Below are positions 7,822 to 16,633 of a stretch of 64,000 bases of DNA, in pieces (the stretch's first letter is position 1; each line of letters opens with the position of its first letter). Made by a program: the position numbers and the translations under genes. The notes under the pieces were generated by a model. The model saw only the letters and a list, made by a program, of their open reading frames with translations. It was not told the DNA's origin and made no database searches. Source of the stretch: DATEMU01 sp964414585 (GTDB taxonomy: Bacteria > Planctomycetota > Phycisphaerae > UBA1845 > UTPLA1); contig CAYPXR010000055.1 in the NCBI GenBank assembly GCA_964414585.1, positions 1 to 64,000 of the forward strand. The letters are read 5' to 3'.

Positions 7822-9750
7822 ATGTGTGGAATTGCCGGTATCGCAAGCGCCGATCCGCTACTCGACGACGATCGAGCGGCGCTGGATGCGATGTTGGCGA
7901 CTCTCGCCCATCGAGGCCCCGACGGCGCCGGACGGCATGATGCGGTTCACGTCGCCCTCGGCCACCGGCGGCTGGCGATCATTGATCGTATCGGCGGGAA
8001 GCAGCCCCTGGCCAATGAAGATCGCTCGATCTGGACCATCGTCAACGGCGAGATTTACAACCACCCCGAGCTGCGCGACGAGCTGACGACTCGTGCTCAC
8101 GTCTTTCGAACGGCCAGCGACGCCGAGTGCATCGTCCATCTCTACGAAGAGCGAGGCGACGCTGCCGTCGACCGACTCGGCGGGATGTTCGCCTTCGCCG
8201 TGTGGGACGAGCCTCGCCGCCGATTGCTCCTGGCCCGCGATCGACTCGGCGTTAAACCGCTCTACTATTGTCTTGACGGTCGGAGGATGATTTTCGCTTC
8301 GGAGTTGAAGGCCATCCTGGCGGCAAAGGTCTCGCGGGAGATCGACCCCGCCGCCCTGGCCGACTACCTGACCTATGGCTTCATTCCGTCGCCGAGAACC
8401 ATCTTCAAAAATATCCACAAGCTTCCGGCCGGGCATCTGCTGATCTTCGAGAATGGCCGGGTCACGATTCGGTCCTATTGGGATTTGAAATTTCAAGGTT
8501 GGAGCGATCGGCCGCTGGAAACCGTCGCCGACGAGCTTTGGGATCGCCTGCAAATCGCGACGCATCGGCGGCTCGTTTCAGAGGTGCCGATCGCCGCCTT
8601 CTTAAGCGGCGGTCTGGACTCTTCTGCCGTCGCCCTGGCGATGATGAACTCCTCCACGAGTCCGATCGTCACGCTGACGTGCGGCTTCGACGAAGCGGGT
8701 TTCGATGAGCGCGAAAAGGCTCGAAAAGTCGCCGAGCGGCTGGGGACTCAGCACTTCGATGCCGTGGTCCGCGCCCAATCGACGGGCCTGGCGGAGACGC
8801 TGTGCGAGCACTTCGACGAACCCTTCGCAGACGCGTCGGCGATTCCGATGTATCAATTGTCGCAATTTGCCAAACGCCGCGCGACGGTCCTTCTGTCCGG
8901 CGATGGCGGCGATGAAGTACTGGCCGGCTATCGTCGTTATCGATTCGATCGCTATGAGGAAACCGTGCGAAAGGTCGTCCCGGAAACTTTTCGCCGGGCG
9001 TTTTTTGGGATGGCCTCTCGTTATTATCCGGATCGCGCGTGGATGCCGCGGCCGCTGCGAGCGCGTTCAACACTGACGAATCTCTCGGTCGATCCGGCGA
9101 CGGCCCATGCGCTGTCAATTTCGACGATGAAGCCCGACGACGTTCGGCGCCTTCTTTCGACGGACGTCGGTGATTCGCTGGAAGAATACGATCCTTTGGA
9201 ATGTGCCCGCGAGCTTTTTCGCCGCTGCGATGCGCCCGACCATCTTTCCAGGTGTCAGTACGTCGATATTCGCCTGGGTTTGGCCGACGGAATTTTGACC
9301 AAAGTCGATCGCGCCAGCATGGCTCATGCCGTCGAAGTCCGCTCACCCATGCTGGATCGCGATTTCGTGCAATTCGCATGGTCGATCCCGCCGCGGATGC
9401 GTATTTACGGCCGCTCGGGAAAGTGGCCGCTGCGTTCTGTTTTGGCGCGACGCCTTGATTGGAACGTTGCCGGCCAGTCAAAAGCCGGGTTCGAGGTGCC
9501 GTTGGACGAATGGTTCAAAGGGCCCCTGCGTTCGGAGTTTGAAACGCGGGCCCTCTCGTCGACTTCAGCATGCAGGGTGTTTTTTGACGTCGCGACGATG
9601 AAGCAAATGCTCGTCGATCACCTTTCCGGCCGTCGCCGCCACGGCCCGACGCTTTGGAAGCTGCTCGTTTTCGAGGCGTGGCACGATCGATTTATGACGC
9701 GACCTGAAAAGACGCGCGCCGCTCAAGGCCTATTGGTGAGTTGCGCTTAG
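7822..9750 (+). CDS. asnB: Asparagine synthase (glutamine-hydrolysing)-type amidotransferase
   Basis: 642 residues. It starts MCGIAGI, so Cys2 becomes the N-terminal glutaminase nucleophile; this fixes the start at 7822. The class II glutaminase domain (to about residue 210, with GHRRLAIID and NGEIYNH) is followed by the ATP-pyrophosphatase domain with FLSGGLDSSAVA near residue 260. Such proteins make asparagine, but they also occur in polysaccharide clusters (for example exosortase-associated amidotransferases), where they amidate sugars. The neighbours here (CapK-like ligase, VanZ, sugar transferase) favour the second role. The gene ends 11 nt before the next start. Confidence 0.9.
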   Translation: MCGIAGIASADPLLDDDRAALDAMLATLAHRGPDGAGRHDAVHVALGHRRLAIIDRIGGKQPLANEDRSIWTIVNGEIYNHPELRDELTTRAHVFRTASDAECIVHLYEERGDAAVDRLGGMFAFAVWDEPRRRLLLARDRLGVKPLYYCLDGRRMIFASELKAILAAKVSREIDPAALADYLTYGFIPSPRTIFKNIHKLPAGHLLIFENGRVTIRSYWDLKFQGWSDRPLETVADELWDRLQIATHRRLVSEVPIAAFLSGGLDSSAVALAMMNSSTSPIVTLTCGFDEAGFDEREKARKVAERLGTQHFDAVVRAQSTGLAETLCEHFDEPFADASAIPMYQLSQFAKRRATVLLSGDGGDEVLAGYRRYRFDRYEETVRKVVPETFRRAFFGMASRYYPDRAWMPRPLRARSTLTNLSVDPATAHALSISTMKPDDVRRLLSTDVGDSLEEYDPLECARELFRRCDAPDHLSRCQYVDIRLGLADGILTKVDRASMAHAVEVRSPMLDRDFVQFAWSIPPRMRIYGRSGKWPLRSVLARRLDWNVAGQSKAGFEVPLDEWFKGPLRSEFETRALSSTSACRVFFDVATMKQMLVDHLSGRRRHGPTLWKLLVFEAWHDRFMTRPEKTRAAQGLLVSCA

Positions 9751-9761
9751 TTTCGAAAATC

Positions 9762-11102
9762 ATGTCCCCCAAACTCGTCAAACATCTGATCCTGCCGGTC
9801 CACGAAAAGTTGCTGGGTCGCGGCACGCTTCGCTACCTCCGGCAGTTGGAGGAATCGCAGTGGTGGTCCTTTTGTCGCCTTCAAGAGTGGCAGCAGGCCA
9901 AACTTCGAATCCTGCTCGCCCATGCTCAGGCGACATCGTCTTTCTACCGTCGTCGATTGCGCGAGGCCGGCATCGATCCAGATCGGGCGAGGCTCGACGA
10001 TTTGGTGTGCCTGCCCACCCTCTCGAAGCTGGAAATTGCCGAGCACATCGATGAAATGGTCGATTCTTCCATCCCCGGAGGCCTCTTCCCATACACCACC
10101 GGCGGTTCCACGGGGGCACCGCTGACGTTCAAGATTGATCGCGGCCGTCAAGCCTCCGACCAGGCCGCGCGGGCACGGACTCGCCGCTGGTTCGGCATCG
10201 ATCTTGGCGCACGAGAGCTATATCTCTGGGGTTCGCCCGTCGAGCTGACCGCACAAGACCGGGCGCGCAGGCTGCGAGACCGCCTCGCCAATCATCGCCT
10301 GCTCGATGCCTTCAACATGACGTCCCGGACCATGTCGCGCTACCTCGATGAACTGAGGCGCTTCGACCCCGTCCACCTCTTCGGCTACCCCAGCAGTATC
10401 GCCAGGCTCTTTCGACATGCCGCGGAAAGCGGGCGTCCGATCCGTGCGCCGTCGCTCCGCGCCGTCTTCGTCACCGGCGAAGTGTTTGACCGCGCCGATC
10501 GCGCGATCATCGAGGAAGCGGTCTCCGTGCCCGTCGCCGACGGGTATGGCTCCCGCGAAGCCGGCTTCATCGCCCATCAATGCCCGCTCGGCGCGTATCA
10601 CGTCACGATGGAAAGTCACATCGTAGAGCTTCTCGGCGCGAACGGCCGGCCGGTGGACCCCGGCGACTGCGGAGAGGTGACGATCACACATCTGGATGCA
10701 TTTGGAATGCCCTTTGTTCGTTACCGCACGGGCGACATGGCCCGCCGCGGCCTGGAACTCTGTCCTTGCGGACGCGGCTTGGAAACCCTGACGGCTATTG
10801 AAGGTCGAAAGACCGACATGCTGCGGACCGCCGACGGGGGGTTCGCTCACGGCCTTTCCGTGATCTACGTCCTGCGCGACGTACCCGCGATCCAGGAGTT
10901 TAAGATCGTCCAGCGGCCGAAACTCGATCTCGACGTGACACTCGTCCTTCGGCGCGAACTTTCCACCGCCGAGCGAGTCAAGATCGCGGATCAGTTGAAA
11001 CAGCGAATCGGCGGGAGCATCGAGGTCCGACTTAACGTGGTGGATCGAATCGCGCCGGACCCTTCAGGGAAGTACCGGCATGTGGTCGGCTGCCCGGCGT
11101 GA
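9762..11102 (+). CDS. CapK/PaaK-like adenylate-forming ligase
   Basis: 446 residues of the phenylacetate-CoA-ligase-like AMP-binding family. The phosphate loop reads YTTGGSTGAPLTFK near residue 115. DGYGSREAGFIAHQCP near 265 and YRTGDMARRG near 322 are the other adenylation motifs. A CPCGRGL Cys pair follows. CapK-type members sit in capsule and exopolysaccharide clusters, where they are thought to activate acyl groups or amino acids for polymer modification. It directly follows the amidotransferase gene. Its last 71 nt overlap the 3' end of the opposite-strand VanZ gene. Confidence 0.85.
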   Translation: MSPKLVKHLILPVHEKLLGRGTLRYLRQLEESQWWSFCRLQEWQQAKLRILLAHAQATSSFYRRRLREAGIDPDRARLDDLVCLPTLSKLEIAEHIDEMVDSSIPGGLFPYTTGGSTGAPLTFKIDRGRQASDQAARARTRRWFGIDLGARELYLWGSPVELTAQDRARRLRDRLANHRLLDAFNMTSRTMSRYLDELRRFDPVHLFGYPSSIARLFRHAAESGRPIRAPSLRAVFVTGEVFDRADRAIIEEAVSVPVADGYGSREAGFIAHQCPLGAYHVTMESHIVELLGANGRPVDPGDCGEVTITHLDAFGMPFVRYRTGDMARRGLELCPCGRGLETLTAIEGRKTDMLRTADGGFAHGLSVIYVLRDVPAIQEFKIVQRPKLDLDVTLVLRRELSTAERVKIADQLKQRIGGSIEVRLNVVDRIAPDPSGKYRHVVGCPA

Positions 11103-12639
11103 CGGGAAGCGGCTGGTAGGTCTCTCCCTCGACCAACTGCAACGTAAGCGGATCCTCGACGACGACCGTCATGAGCGAGGTGTGCAGGTCTCCGATCCTC
11201 ATCAGGCAGACGACGCCCACGTACGAGCCGAACGCCGCCATGATGACCGTTGTGACGTCGGTGAATCGGTTCGACATCCACAAGTGCAACGATTCCATCA
11301 CCGTGCAAGCCATCATCGAGGCGATAACGCAGGTCGACAGATGATGGCGCGACCGCTGGTCCCGGTGATGCCGCAGGAGCGTCGAAAATGAAGCCCCAAA
11401 GACGGCATATCTCAGGAAATCACCGCTCAAATCGTAGACAGCCTGGTTCAATCGACACTGCACATGCGCGGCGAATGGAACCAGACAGAGGTCCTGCATT
11501 TCCGAGAATTCAAGCAGAGGCATTTTCTTGAATTCAAAAGGCGCCATCTCATACAGGACGACGATCGCCATGCAGGACCAGGCCAATAGCCTTTGACGTG
11601 CGGACGTCGGCGGTTCAATGCGAACGGTCGGGCCGTCTGCGTTTCGGGCGATCCACGTCCATCCGACCCAGCAGCCGATCGGCCAGCCGATCATTCCGCA
11701 AATCCAATGCGCCGTGTCCAGCCCGTGCGAAATGAGAAAGATTCGTAGGCCGGTGATTAGCGTGGATAGGCCGATGGCGGCGATCCCGGCGGAGAGGCAA
11801 ATCAGGAAAGCACTTCTGCCTTTCCGATGAAGCCCCACGACAAGGAGCATGGCAACCCCGGCGTAAAGGGCGATATCGACGAGACGATCCAGACCGTATT
11901 CCCATCGTGACCGATCCAGTTCCGCAGTCCGCGCGTCTTCGTCGTGGGGGTGGTGCGCCCTGGCCAGTTCGGACAGTTCGTTCCATCGTGCCCAGGGGCG
12001 CGGATCGGCGTGGCGGAGCGCCATGGCGGCGGCGTGACGCGGATCAACCACGGGGTCATAAGGTCGAAGCTGGACCGCGAGAACCAACAAGATGAAGGCG
12101 TTGGCGACGACCCACCACCATCGGCGAGAGGCCGTTTGTCGGATGCGGTCGCCGATTCCACGGAGAAGATTTTCGCCAAACCAGGCAAGGCCGATTCCGA
12201 TGATGGCCCCGGTCAGATTGGACGTCACGTCGACCCAGGAGGGCACCCGGGACGGGAGCCATCGTTGCGTGCGTTCGATGGTAAGGCTGAGTGCCAGCGC
12301 GCCGATCGTCGTCCAAAATGCGGATGCGGCTCTCGAGCGACGGCGCTGTCGCAAGAGATGGAATGCCAAGGTTCCCAGGGGAACATAGAACGCGACGTTT
12401 CCGACAATATCTTTCAGGCTGATGGGCAGCGCGTGAAGCCCGAAGATCCATCGTTCGCCACGGGCGGCCGGCGGCGTCAGGGTGAAATCAAACGGTGCGA
12501 ACGATAGATAGATCAGGAACAGGGCATACGCGGCGAGGATCGTGAGGGCCCATGGTTGGAACGCCGGAAAGGGCCGATCCGGTTCGGCCGGGAGTTTCGC
12601 CATCGCTGATCGAATCGTGTTGGGGGAGAGCGAGATCAT
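11032..12639 (-). CDS. Membrane protein with two VanZ-like domains
   Basis: 535 residues with about ten hydrophobic helices. The first VanZ-type unit (about residues 28-180) has DIVGNVAFYVPLGTLAFHLL and the SWVDVTSNLTGAIIGIGLAW motif. A second unit (about 350-500) shows the corresponding SGDFLRYAVFGASFSTLL and RFTDVTTVIMAAFGSYVGV. VanZ-family proteins confer glycopeptide resistance in Gram-positives, but in polysaccharide clusters their role is unknown. The start codon overlaps the stop of the upstream lipoprotein gene (ATGA), so the pair is translationally coupled. Confidence 0.8.
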   Translation of the reverse strand: MISLSPNTIRSAMAKLPAEPDRPFPAFQPWALTILAAYALFLIYLSFAPFDFTLTPPAARGERWIFGLHALPISLKDIVGNVAFYVPLGTLAFHLLRQRRRSRAASAFWTTIGALALSLTIERTQRWLPSRVPSWVDVTSNLTGAIIGIGLAWFGENLLRGIGDRIRQTASRRWWWVVANAFILLVLAVQLRPYDPVVDPRHAAAMALRHADPRPWARWNELSELARAHHPHDEDARTAELDRSRWEYGLDRLVDIALYAGVAMLLVVGLHRKGRSAFLICLSAGIAAIGLSTLITGLRIFLISHGLDTAHWICGMIGWPIGCWVGWTWIARNADGPTVRIEPPTSARQRLLAWSCMAIVVLYEMAPFEFKKMPLLEFSEMQDLCLVPFAAHVQCRLNQAVYDLSGDFLRYAVFGASFSTLLRHHRDQRSRHHLSTCVIASMMACTVMESLHLWMSNRFTDVTTVIMAAFGSYVGVVCLMRIGDLHTSLMTVVVEDPLTLQLVEGETYQPLPVTPGSRPHAGTSLKGPARFDPPR

Positions 12640-13457
12640 CGATGTTCACGAAACTGTTTGGGATCGATCTCAATGATCATTCGATTGTTGCGCGGCATCA
12701 GCAACGGATCCGATTGCCAGGGACTGGGTTGGGTCGTCGCGGTCGGCGTGTCGCGCTTCGCCAGGTCCCAGACGGCGCCGCGAACGAGCGCTCGCAGGCT
12801 CGCCACGGCCTCGTTTTCCGCGGGAGACGAAACGCCTTCCTGCGGATCGTCTTCTTCTTCGCGCCGGTTCTTATCCATGGCCAGTGGAATGCGAAAAGCC
12901 GCGAGGGCCTTGGATTGTGAAGCATCCCAAAGGACGCCGATAAGGTCCGCGTCGCCCGCGCCCCGGTCGCATCGCCCATAGACCAGGCAAAGGTGGCAGT
13001 CGATCCGGACTGACTCCGAAAGGATGTCTCGCCACGTCGTGCCGCGCGGATCAAATCCCACGTCATGAAGCATCGCGACTTCCCGCACCGGCGGCAGCGA
13101 ATCGAGCAACCCGTTCCAGTAGGCCGCATGATCCGGGGACGTCTCCGAGATTTTGAGCGTAGGAGCGGCGCCCGGTTCGGCGACCTTTGACACGACCTTG
13201 GCCACCGCTAACCCTGCCGGAAATCGACCCTTCGATCCGGTGGAATCGAGCGGTCGGCCTCCGGTTGTGCTGAGCAATTCGCCGCTGACACCGAGGTCTT
13301 GTGGAGAAATGGTGACAATGTCCAGATCAGTCGAGACGACTTCCTTCGAATGGGATGCCGCGCATCCGGCGGTAGCAGCGATCGCCAGTACGGCCGAAAG
13401 ATAGATTCGCCAAGTTTGCCGGCGGTCGCTCACTTGTCGTGGAATCGAATATCGCAT
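12636..13457 (-). CDS. Hypothetical lipoprotein upstream of the VanZ gene
   Basis: 273 residues with a signal peptide ending in the lipobox AATAGC (about residues 27-32), so it should be lipid-anchored after export. The mature part is globular and contains a short Cys cluster (RIDCHLCLVYGRC) near residue 155 and an acidic patch (RREEEDDPQEG) near 200. No family is recognised. It overlaps the VanZ gene by 4 nt and lies divergent from the sugar-transferase gene, so a cell-envelope role in the polysaccharide cluster is the likely context. Confidence 0.75.
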   Translation of the reverse strand: MRYSIPRQVSDRRQTWRIYLSAVLAIAATAGCAASHSKEVVSTDLDIVTISPQDLGVSGELLSTTGGRPLDSTGSKGRFPAGLAVAKVVSKVAEPGAAPTLKISETSPDHAAYWNGLLDSLPPVREVAMLHDVGFDPRGTTWRDILSESVRIDCHLCLVYGRCDRGAGDADLIGVLWDASQSKALAAFRIPLAMDKNRREEEDDPQEGVSSPAENEAVASLRALVRGAVWDLAKRDTPTATTQPSPWQSDPLLMPRNNRMIIEIDPKQFREHR

Positions 13458-13706
13458 TCTGATTGAAAATCCGGCGGATTGTCATCGGGCACCGACCCGA
13501 ATCTTCATGGTTGGCTTATCGGAGGTCGACCGGCGGGGCTTGCGTCCGAATTCATGCGCCGGATTTGCCGGTCGGTTGTCGGAGGGGCCGTCAGCGGCGT
13601 CCGATAATTGCAACTTCGTAGGGGTCTTTTCCTTACTCAGTTCGGGTGAATGCCCGTCCGATACCCATAGACGTCGGATGATGAGCGGAAGAAAGGCTGT
13701 TATCAA
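13458..13706. other. Divergent intergenic region before the sugar-transferase gene
   Basis: This holds the start regions of the lipoprotein (leftward) and the sugar transferase (rightward). A hairpin at 13579-13604 (TCGGA ... GCCG tcag CGGC ... TCCGA) is present without a U-tract. GAAAGG at about -13 supports the TTG start at 13707. No convincing -35/-10 pair was found. Confidence 0.4.
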
Positions 13707-15191
13707 TTGTCTACGAATACCCTTCTTAGCCTGGACCTGACGGCCGCGCCGAAAATCCACATCGGCGGATCCGCGGCCGAGTCCCGGAACAATAAGATTC
13801 GCTCCCTTGGATCGGCGCTGGTGGGCGGCTTTTTGTTGAGTCTTCCCCGCGCCGCGTGGATGGCGATCGACATCGTCATCGTCTGCGGCGGCACGCTCCT
13901 CGGCGATCTTCTCTTCGTCTGGTGGACCACCAACGGAAATTTGTTGAATGATTACAGCATCTCCCTGGCCAATATCGTGCTGGCGGCCGCCGTCGTCCTG
14001 GCCGGCAGTGTCTTTGGGCTTTACGAGCCGACGACCCTTTGGTCTCGATCGAGAATCGTCGTTCGATGCCTGTTGACCGTCACGCTGGCCATGCTGGCAA
14101 CGTGGCTCGTGATGCATTTATTCATGTATTCGAGCATGAGCCGCCGCGCCGCGATGTGCGGAACGATCCTGTTTCTGCTGGGGGCGTCGGCCTTTCGCTT
14201 GTGCTGCCATTACGCACTCCAGGGCGTTCGCAAAGGCATGCTGGTCATTGGACAGGGCCCGCTCACCGGCGCGATCATCCGTTCGGTGCGTCGTCAATCC
14301 GTTCCCGGCTATCGATTGGTCGGCGTCGTCGCGCCGGAGAAAGACAACGCGACGATGCACGGCGACATCCCGATCGTCGGAGCCCTTTCGCAGATTACCG
14401 AGCTGGTTCACGAACACGATGTCACCGAGGTCGTTGTTGCTCAAAGCGCCGCTTGCTACCCTCAATACCAAAAGGCCGCGTTGTCCTGTCTTCGCCTGGG
14501 ATGCCGCGTTACGGATGAAACGACGTTTTACGAATCGACCTACGGCGAAGTGCCCGTCTCGCACATCACGCCGAGTTGGTTCCTCTCGGCCGACCTCAAG
14601 GGTCATCGCCAGGAGCACGCCGTCGTCAAGCGAATCGTCGATTTGTTTGTCTCCGCCCTCGCGCTGATCCTCACGGCCCCGCTTTTCATTTTTATCGCAA
14701 CCTTGTTGCGACTTCAGGGACGCGGCCCCGTGTTCTATTCTCAATCCCGCGTAGGTCAGGGCGGACGTTGTTTCACGCTTTACAAGTTCCGGACCATGTC
14801 GACGGACGCCGAAGACGCCGGCTCGACATGGGCCTCCCCAAACGATCCGCGCGTCACCCGAATCGGCCGATGGTTGCGCTATTCGCGGTTGGACGAGCTG
14901 CCGCAACTGTGGAACATTCTTCGCGGAGACATGTCTTTGGTCGGCCCCCGACCCGAGCGCCCCGAATTCGTCGGACCGCTGGCCGGCCTCATCCCGTTCT
15001 ATGACGAGCGCCATCTGATTAAGCCGGGTCTGACCGGTTGGGCACAGATCAATTATCCTTACGGCGCCACTGTGGCGGATGCCCGGCGCAAACTTCAGCT
15101 CGACCTTTACTATGTCAAACACACCTCGATCGAGCTCGATCTGATCATATTGCTCCGCACCCTCGGAACCTTCTTCCTCGGCGCGAGATAG
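13707..15191 (+). CDS. Exopolysaccharide polyprenyl glycosylphosphotransferase (WcaJ/WbaP type)
   Basis: Transfers a sugar phosphate to undecaprenyl phosphate, the first membrane step of polymer assembly. 494 residues: four N-terminal membrane helices, a CoA-binding-like Rossmann segment (GMLVIGQGPLTGAI, about residues 175-260), one membrane hairpin near 315, and the catalytic C-terminus. The catalytic part reads YKFRTMSTDAE, RIGRWLRYSRLDELPQLWNI, SLVGPRPERPE and KPGLTGWAQINYPYG, all intact. It is the enzymatic heart of the polysaccharide cluster. The start is TTG with GAAAGG upstream; no better in-frame codon exists. Confidence 0.93.
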   Translation: MSTNTLLSLDLTAAPKIHIGGSAAESRNNKIRSLGSALVGGFLLSLPRAAWMAIDIVIVCGGTLLGDLLFVWWTTNGNLLNDYSISLANIVLAAAVVLAGSVFGLYEPTTLWSRSRIVVRCLLTVTLAMLATWLVMHLFMYSSMSRRAAMCGTILFLLGASAFRLCCHYALQGVRKGMLVIGQGPLTGAIIRSVRRQSVPGYRLVGVVAPEKDNATMHGDIPIVGALSQITELVHEHDVTEVVVAQSAACYPQYQKAALSCLRLGCRVTDETTFYESTYGEVPVSHITPSWFLSADLKGHRQEHAVVKRIVDLFVSALALILTAPLFIFIATLLRLQGRGPVFYSQSRVGQGGRCFTLYKFRTMSTDAEDAGSTWASPNDPRVTRIGRWLRYSRLDELPQLWNILRGDMSLVGPRPERPEFVGPLAGLIPFYDERHLIKPGLTGWAQINYPYGATVADARRKLQLDLYYVKHTSIELDLIILLRTLGTFFLGAR

Positions 15192-15203
15192 CACGACGGC
15201 GCT

Positions 15204-16211
15204 TCATGGCTCACCGGTGGCCGTCGGTTCGCCGACCTTCCATCGTTCCCACCGGGCCTCGTACGCCGGCAATTCCTTGGCCGTGATGATTTCCGGCGGA
15301 ACGTCGATCGTCGCGGCGAACCCCCCTCGGCGGTCCTCCACCAGCCGGACTGCCGCGAACAGGCTCTCCTCAACGGCCTTTTGGACGTCGAACACGATCA
15401 TCGCCTGAATCTGGCCGTCTCGAACCCGATCGAAATATCGCGGGCTCCCGTTGCAAAGGATGATCGTCCCTCCCAGCGGTACGAGCGCTTCATCCCGCCG
15501 GAGAACTCTCAGCGGCCAGTCGTCCAGAAAAACCCAGCAACCGGACCGCGGATAGAGCCGCGATTCCTTCCTGACCAGGTGAACGGCTTCCTGCTGGTCG
15601 CCCTTGCAGTTGACCTCACGAAGAAGCTGAAGCCCGGCGGTCTGGGAAAGTCCCTGCTTGAACCCGTAATAGCGTTTGGAGACGTCCTCGCTTTCCGTTC
15701 CGGCATGGAGAAGCATCACCGTTTTGTTTCGATGTTCCAGGATCCTTCCCGCGGCCCGGACGGCGGCCTTTCCGATCTCAAAGCTCGACGAACCGCAGTA
15801 GGACTCCCGTCTCGAGGGCTGCACATCGCGTCCGATCGTGACGACCGCCATTCCTCGTTGCGAGAGCAAATTGATTTCTCCCTGGACGGCCGCGGGGTCC
15901 GTCGGGTAAATGCACGCAGCGTCGAACGATTCGCTCGTCAGGGACTTCAAGAGCTCCTGTTGATCGCGCGGAGATGACGTCCGGGGGGCGCGCGCTTCAA
16001 CCGTCGTAAGTGCATATTTTTTGGCGAACTGCCGGCCCGTGGCTTCCATCACCGGCCACGTCGGTTCGTCGTGTCCTTCGCCGATGACGACAAGCCGGAC
16101 AATCTTGTTTCGTTTGGGGGGTTGAACGCCCGCCGGTTTGCAACCTTGCGCCGCGCCGACGGAAACCGCGACAATCGTGACGGTAAGTGATTTCCACCTG
16201 ATCGAACGCAT
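15204..16211 (-). CDS. Periplasmic sugar-binding-type lipoprotein (Peripla_BP family)
   Basis: 335 residues. A signal segment ends in GAAQGCKPA, probably a lipoprotein site. The rest has the fold pattern of LacI/ribose-binding proteins: VRLVVIGEGHDEPTWPVME, then SFDAACIYPTDPAAVQGEINLLSQRGMAVVTIG and a second lobe from about residue 160. Such proteins feed ABC importers or sensors, but no permease or ATPase adjoins it. The start at 16211 is chosen because it gives a proper signal peptide and overlaps by one base the stop (TAATG) of the upstream small VanZ gene. Ligand unknown. Confidence 0.75.
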   Translation of the reverse strand: MRSIRWKSLTVTIVAVSVGAAQGCKPAGVQPPKRNKIVRLVVIGEGHDEPTWPVMEATGRQFAKKYALTTVEARAPRTSSPRDQQELLKSLTSESFDAACIYPTDPAAVQGEINLLSQRGMAVVTIGRDVQPSRRESYCGSSSFEIGKAAVRAAGRILEHRNKTVMLLHAGTESEDVSKRYYGFKQGLSQTAGLQLLREVNCKGDQQEAVHLVRKESRLYPRSGCWVFLDDWPLRVLRRDEALVPLGGTIILCNGSPRYFDRVRDGQIQAMIVFDVQKAVEESLFAAVRLVEDRRGGFAATIDVPPEIITAKELPAYEARWERWKVGEPTATGEP

Positions 16212-16600
16212 TACTTTCCCAAGAGGGGAAATCGAAGGGCCAGCGTTCCGAGGAGCATTCCAAAGGCCCCGCCGCCGCAATCCGCGACCCAATCCAAAAA
16301 CTCGCAATCTCGCTGAAAAAAGGGTTGCGTCGTCTCGTCAAAGGCCCCGTACGCCACCAGGCCGAGATACCAATAGACCAGGACCCGTAACCCCCGCCGC
16401 GAAGGGTCGCCGCCCATTCGCCAGACCGTCACGACGCCGATGAGCGTGAAACCCAGGAAATGAAGCAGCTTGTCGTTGATCAGGGGGTGCGCGAGCTTGG
16501 CCGGCGGCGGTGTATGCGAAGTCATGAACGCGGCCAGGAGGCAGCCGACCCAGATCAACGTACGTAGGCCAAACCGGGTCGGGCTCAGGATGCGCTCCAT
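16211..16600 (-). CDS. Small VanZ-family membrane protein
   Basis: 129 residues with four predicted helices. It has the VanZ pattern NDKLLHFLGFTLIGVV, a central YGAFDETTQPFFQRDCEFLDWVADCGG segment and a C-terminal helix. It is the single-domain counterpart of the double-domain protein at 11.0-12.6 kb. Its stop overlaps the start of the binding-protein gene, so both are probably in one leftward operon with the ParA gene, which ends 34 nt away on the same strand. Confidence 0.8.
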   Translation of the reverse strand: MERILSPTRFGLRTLIWVGCLLAAFMTSHTPPPAKLAHPLINDKLLHFLGFTLIGVVTVWRMGGDPSRRGLRVLVYWYLGLVAYGAFDETTQPFFQRDCEFLDWVADCGGGAFGMLLGTLALRFPLLGK

Positions 16601-16633
16601 GATCGCAGATTTGTAAAAAACTCGGGCGCTTCG

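Noticed and set aside
13579..13604. Hairpin upstream of the sugar transferase as a riboswitch
   Set aside because: Only a simple 9-bp stem without U-tract, and no match to c-di-GMP or other aptamer cores was recognised.
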